DNA of 6,508 nt from Gammaproteobacteria bacterium (GTDB taxonomy: Bacteria > Pseudomonadota > Gammaproteobacteria > Steroidobacterales > Steroidobacteraceae), in NCBI GenBank assembly GCA_030043215.1, contig JASHYG010000423.1:1-6508 (forward strand), read 5' to 3'. Positions 5,580 through 6,508 of this stretch are shown here, in pieces (position 1 is the first letter of the stretch; each line of letters starts with the position of its first letter). A program made the position numbers and the translations under genes. The notes under the pieces are model-generated. The model saw nothing but the letters and a program-made list of their open reading frames with translations, was not told where the DNA came from and ran no database searches.

Positions 5580-6508
5580 ATGGCGAGTCACCCGACCATC
5601 GACGTCGCCGAGATCATCGAAAGCCGACCTCTCGGCCGGTCCGCCGTGCGGCTGGTCCTCGCCTGCTGGCTCGTCACGTTCTTCGACGGCTACGACATGA
5701 ACGTCATCGGGTTCGCCGCGCCGTATTTCGGGCCCGCGTACCACCTCGGCAAGGTCATGCTGGGCCACATCTTCAGCGCGGCGCTCGCCGGAACGCTGCT
5801 CGGGGGCTTTCTCTTCGGCGGGCTCGGCGATCGGATCGGTCGGCGCGCCGCCATCATCGCCGCCACGGCGAGCTTCGGCGTGCTCACCCTCGCCGTGTCG
5901 CTCGCGACCGGCTACTGGTCGTTCATCGCCTTGCGCTTTGCGGCCGGCCTCGCGCTCGGTGGAGCAATCCCGCTCACCTGGGCTCTCGGCACCGAGTACG
6001 TCGCGGCGCGGTATCGCGCCACCATGGTCACGCTGGTCATGCTCGGCTATGGATTCGGCGTGAGCGCCGCCGGGCCGATCAGCGTCTTCCTCATACCGCG
6101 CTTCGGCTGGCTCGCGGTCTTCGCCTTCGGCGGCGCCGCCTCGATCGTGGCCTCGCTCCTGCTGCTCGCCGTCCTGCCGGAGTCGCTCCGATTCCTCGCT
6201 GCGAGCGGACGCCGGCCCGAGGTCCTCGCGCGCGCCGTGCGCAGGCTCGCTCCGGAGCGGGACGTTCCGATCGCGGCCCGGTTCGTGCTGTCCGACGAGT
6301 CGCATGGCCGGAGCGAGGCGAGCCGTTCCGCCGGGCCGCTCGGCGGCGGCGCGCCCGTCTCGCTCATCGCGCGGCTGGGAGAGAGCACACGCAACGTCTC
6401 GGCGCTCTTCGAGGGCGAGCTGCGCTGGATCACCCCGCTGCTGTGGACGGGCTACATCGTGAGCTCGATGACCACGTTCTTCCTCACCTCGTGGGGCCCG
6501 ATCGTGTA
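5580..6508 (+). CDS. MFS transporter, AAHS (aromatic acid:H+ symporter)-like, 3' end beyond the window
   Basis: An open frame from ATG 5580-5582 runs to the window end without a stop; 309 codons are visible. The expected length in this group is about 430-460 residues, so roughly two thirds is present. DGYD at 36-39, within segment 1 and followed by GFAAP, matches the signature of PcaK/BenK/MhpT-type aromatic acid symporters. Motif A is GLGDRIGRR (81-89), RFAAGLALGGAIP (119-131) is segment 4, and PESLRFL (200-206) closes the first half. A long polar central loop (about 207-284) precedes segment 7 (from about 286). The likely role is proton-coupled uptake of an aromatic or similar carboxylate across the inner membrane; the exact substrate is unknown. 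It is divergent from the leftward operon, and GAGGAG 9 nt upstream supports the start. Confidence 0.9.
   Translation, partial: MASHPTIDVAEIIESRPLGRSAVRLVLACWLVTFFDGYDMNVIGFAAPYFGPAYHLGKVMLGHIFSAALAGTLLGGFLFGGLGDRIGRRAAIIAATASFGVLTLAVSLATGYWSFIALRFAAGLALGGAIPLTWALGTEYVAARYRATMVTLVMLGYGFGVSAAGPISVFLIPRFGWLAVFAFGGAASIVASLLLLAVLPESLRFLAASGRRPEVLARAVRRLAPERDVPIAARFVLSDESHGRSEASRSAGPLGGGAPVSLIARLGESTRNVSALFEGELRWITPLLWTGYIVSSMTTFFLTSWGPIV

Noticed and set aside
5466..6305. Minus-strand open frame of 279 codons opposite the AAHS-like transporter and reaching into the intergenic region
   Set aside because: It is the same kind of charged mirror frame. The plus strand has a ribosome binding site, membrane segments and the DGYD and motif A signatures.

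Overview
The window is GC-rich bacterial DNA with third codon positions almost all G or C. It is tightly packed and has the style of a proteobacterial catabolic or accessory locus (sphingomonad, rhizobial or Steroidobacter-like gammaproteobacterial); the sequence does not settle the genus. No RNA genes, CRISPR arrays, insertion sequences or phage genes are visible.

Layout. Five genes run leftward on the minus strand as one apparent operon. In transcription order they are: an MFS transporter with the look of the anion:cation symporter (ACS) group (5408 to 4128); a secreted single-domain SnoaL/NTF2-fold protein (4124 to 3345); a secreted protein carrying two copies of that domain (3355 to 1841); a TfdA-like Fe(II)/2-oxoglutarate dioxygenase (1749 to 862); and a secreted protein resembling the DUF8021/NTF2-like group that leaves the window at base 1 (from about 860). 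The first three junctions are 3 nt, an overlap (or a 25 nt gap with the alternative start), and 91 nt. The fifth gene begins almost on the dioxygenase stop. Across a 171 bp intergenic region a second MFS transporter, of the aromatic acid:H+ symporter (AAHS) type, is read rightward from 5580 and leaves the window at 6508.

How the parts may work together (inference). Two importers of types usually used for organic or aromatic acids flank a cytoplasmic oxygenase whose metal and substrate-site residues follow the TfdA pattern. Between them are three predicted exported proteins with NTF2-type folds, a fold that includes cofactor-free lyases, dehydratases and isomerases. A reasonable hypothesis is a pathway for an aromatic or aryl-ether compound with periplasmic steps before uptake and oxidative cleavage inside. 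No substrate can be read from the sequence.

Most notable: three homologous NTF2 modules in two adjacent genes, each followed by the same proline-rich tail ending in an HYxNPV motif; loss of the LH(Y/F)Y strand motif in the third module; an in-frame 15 bp tandem repeat just after a signal peptide; and a fifth gene with no ordinary start codon near its signal peptide.
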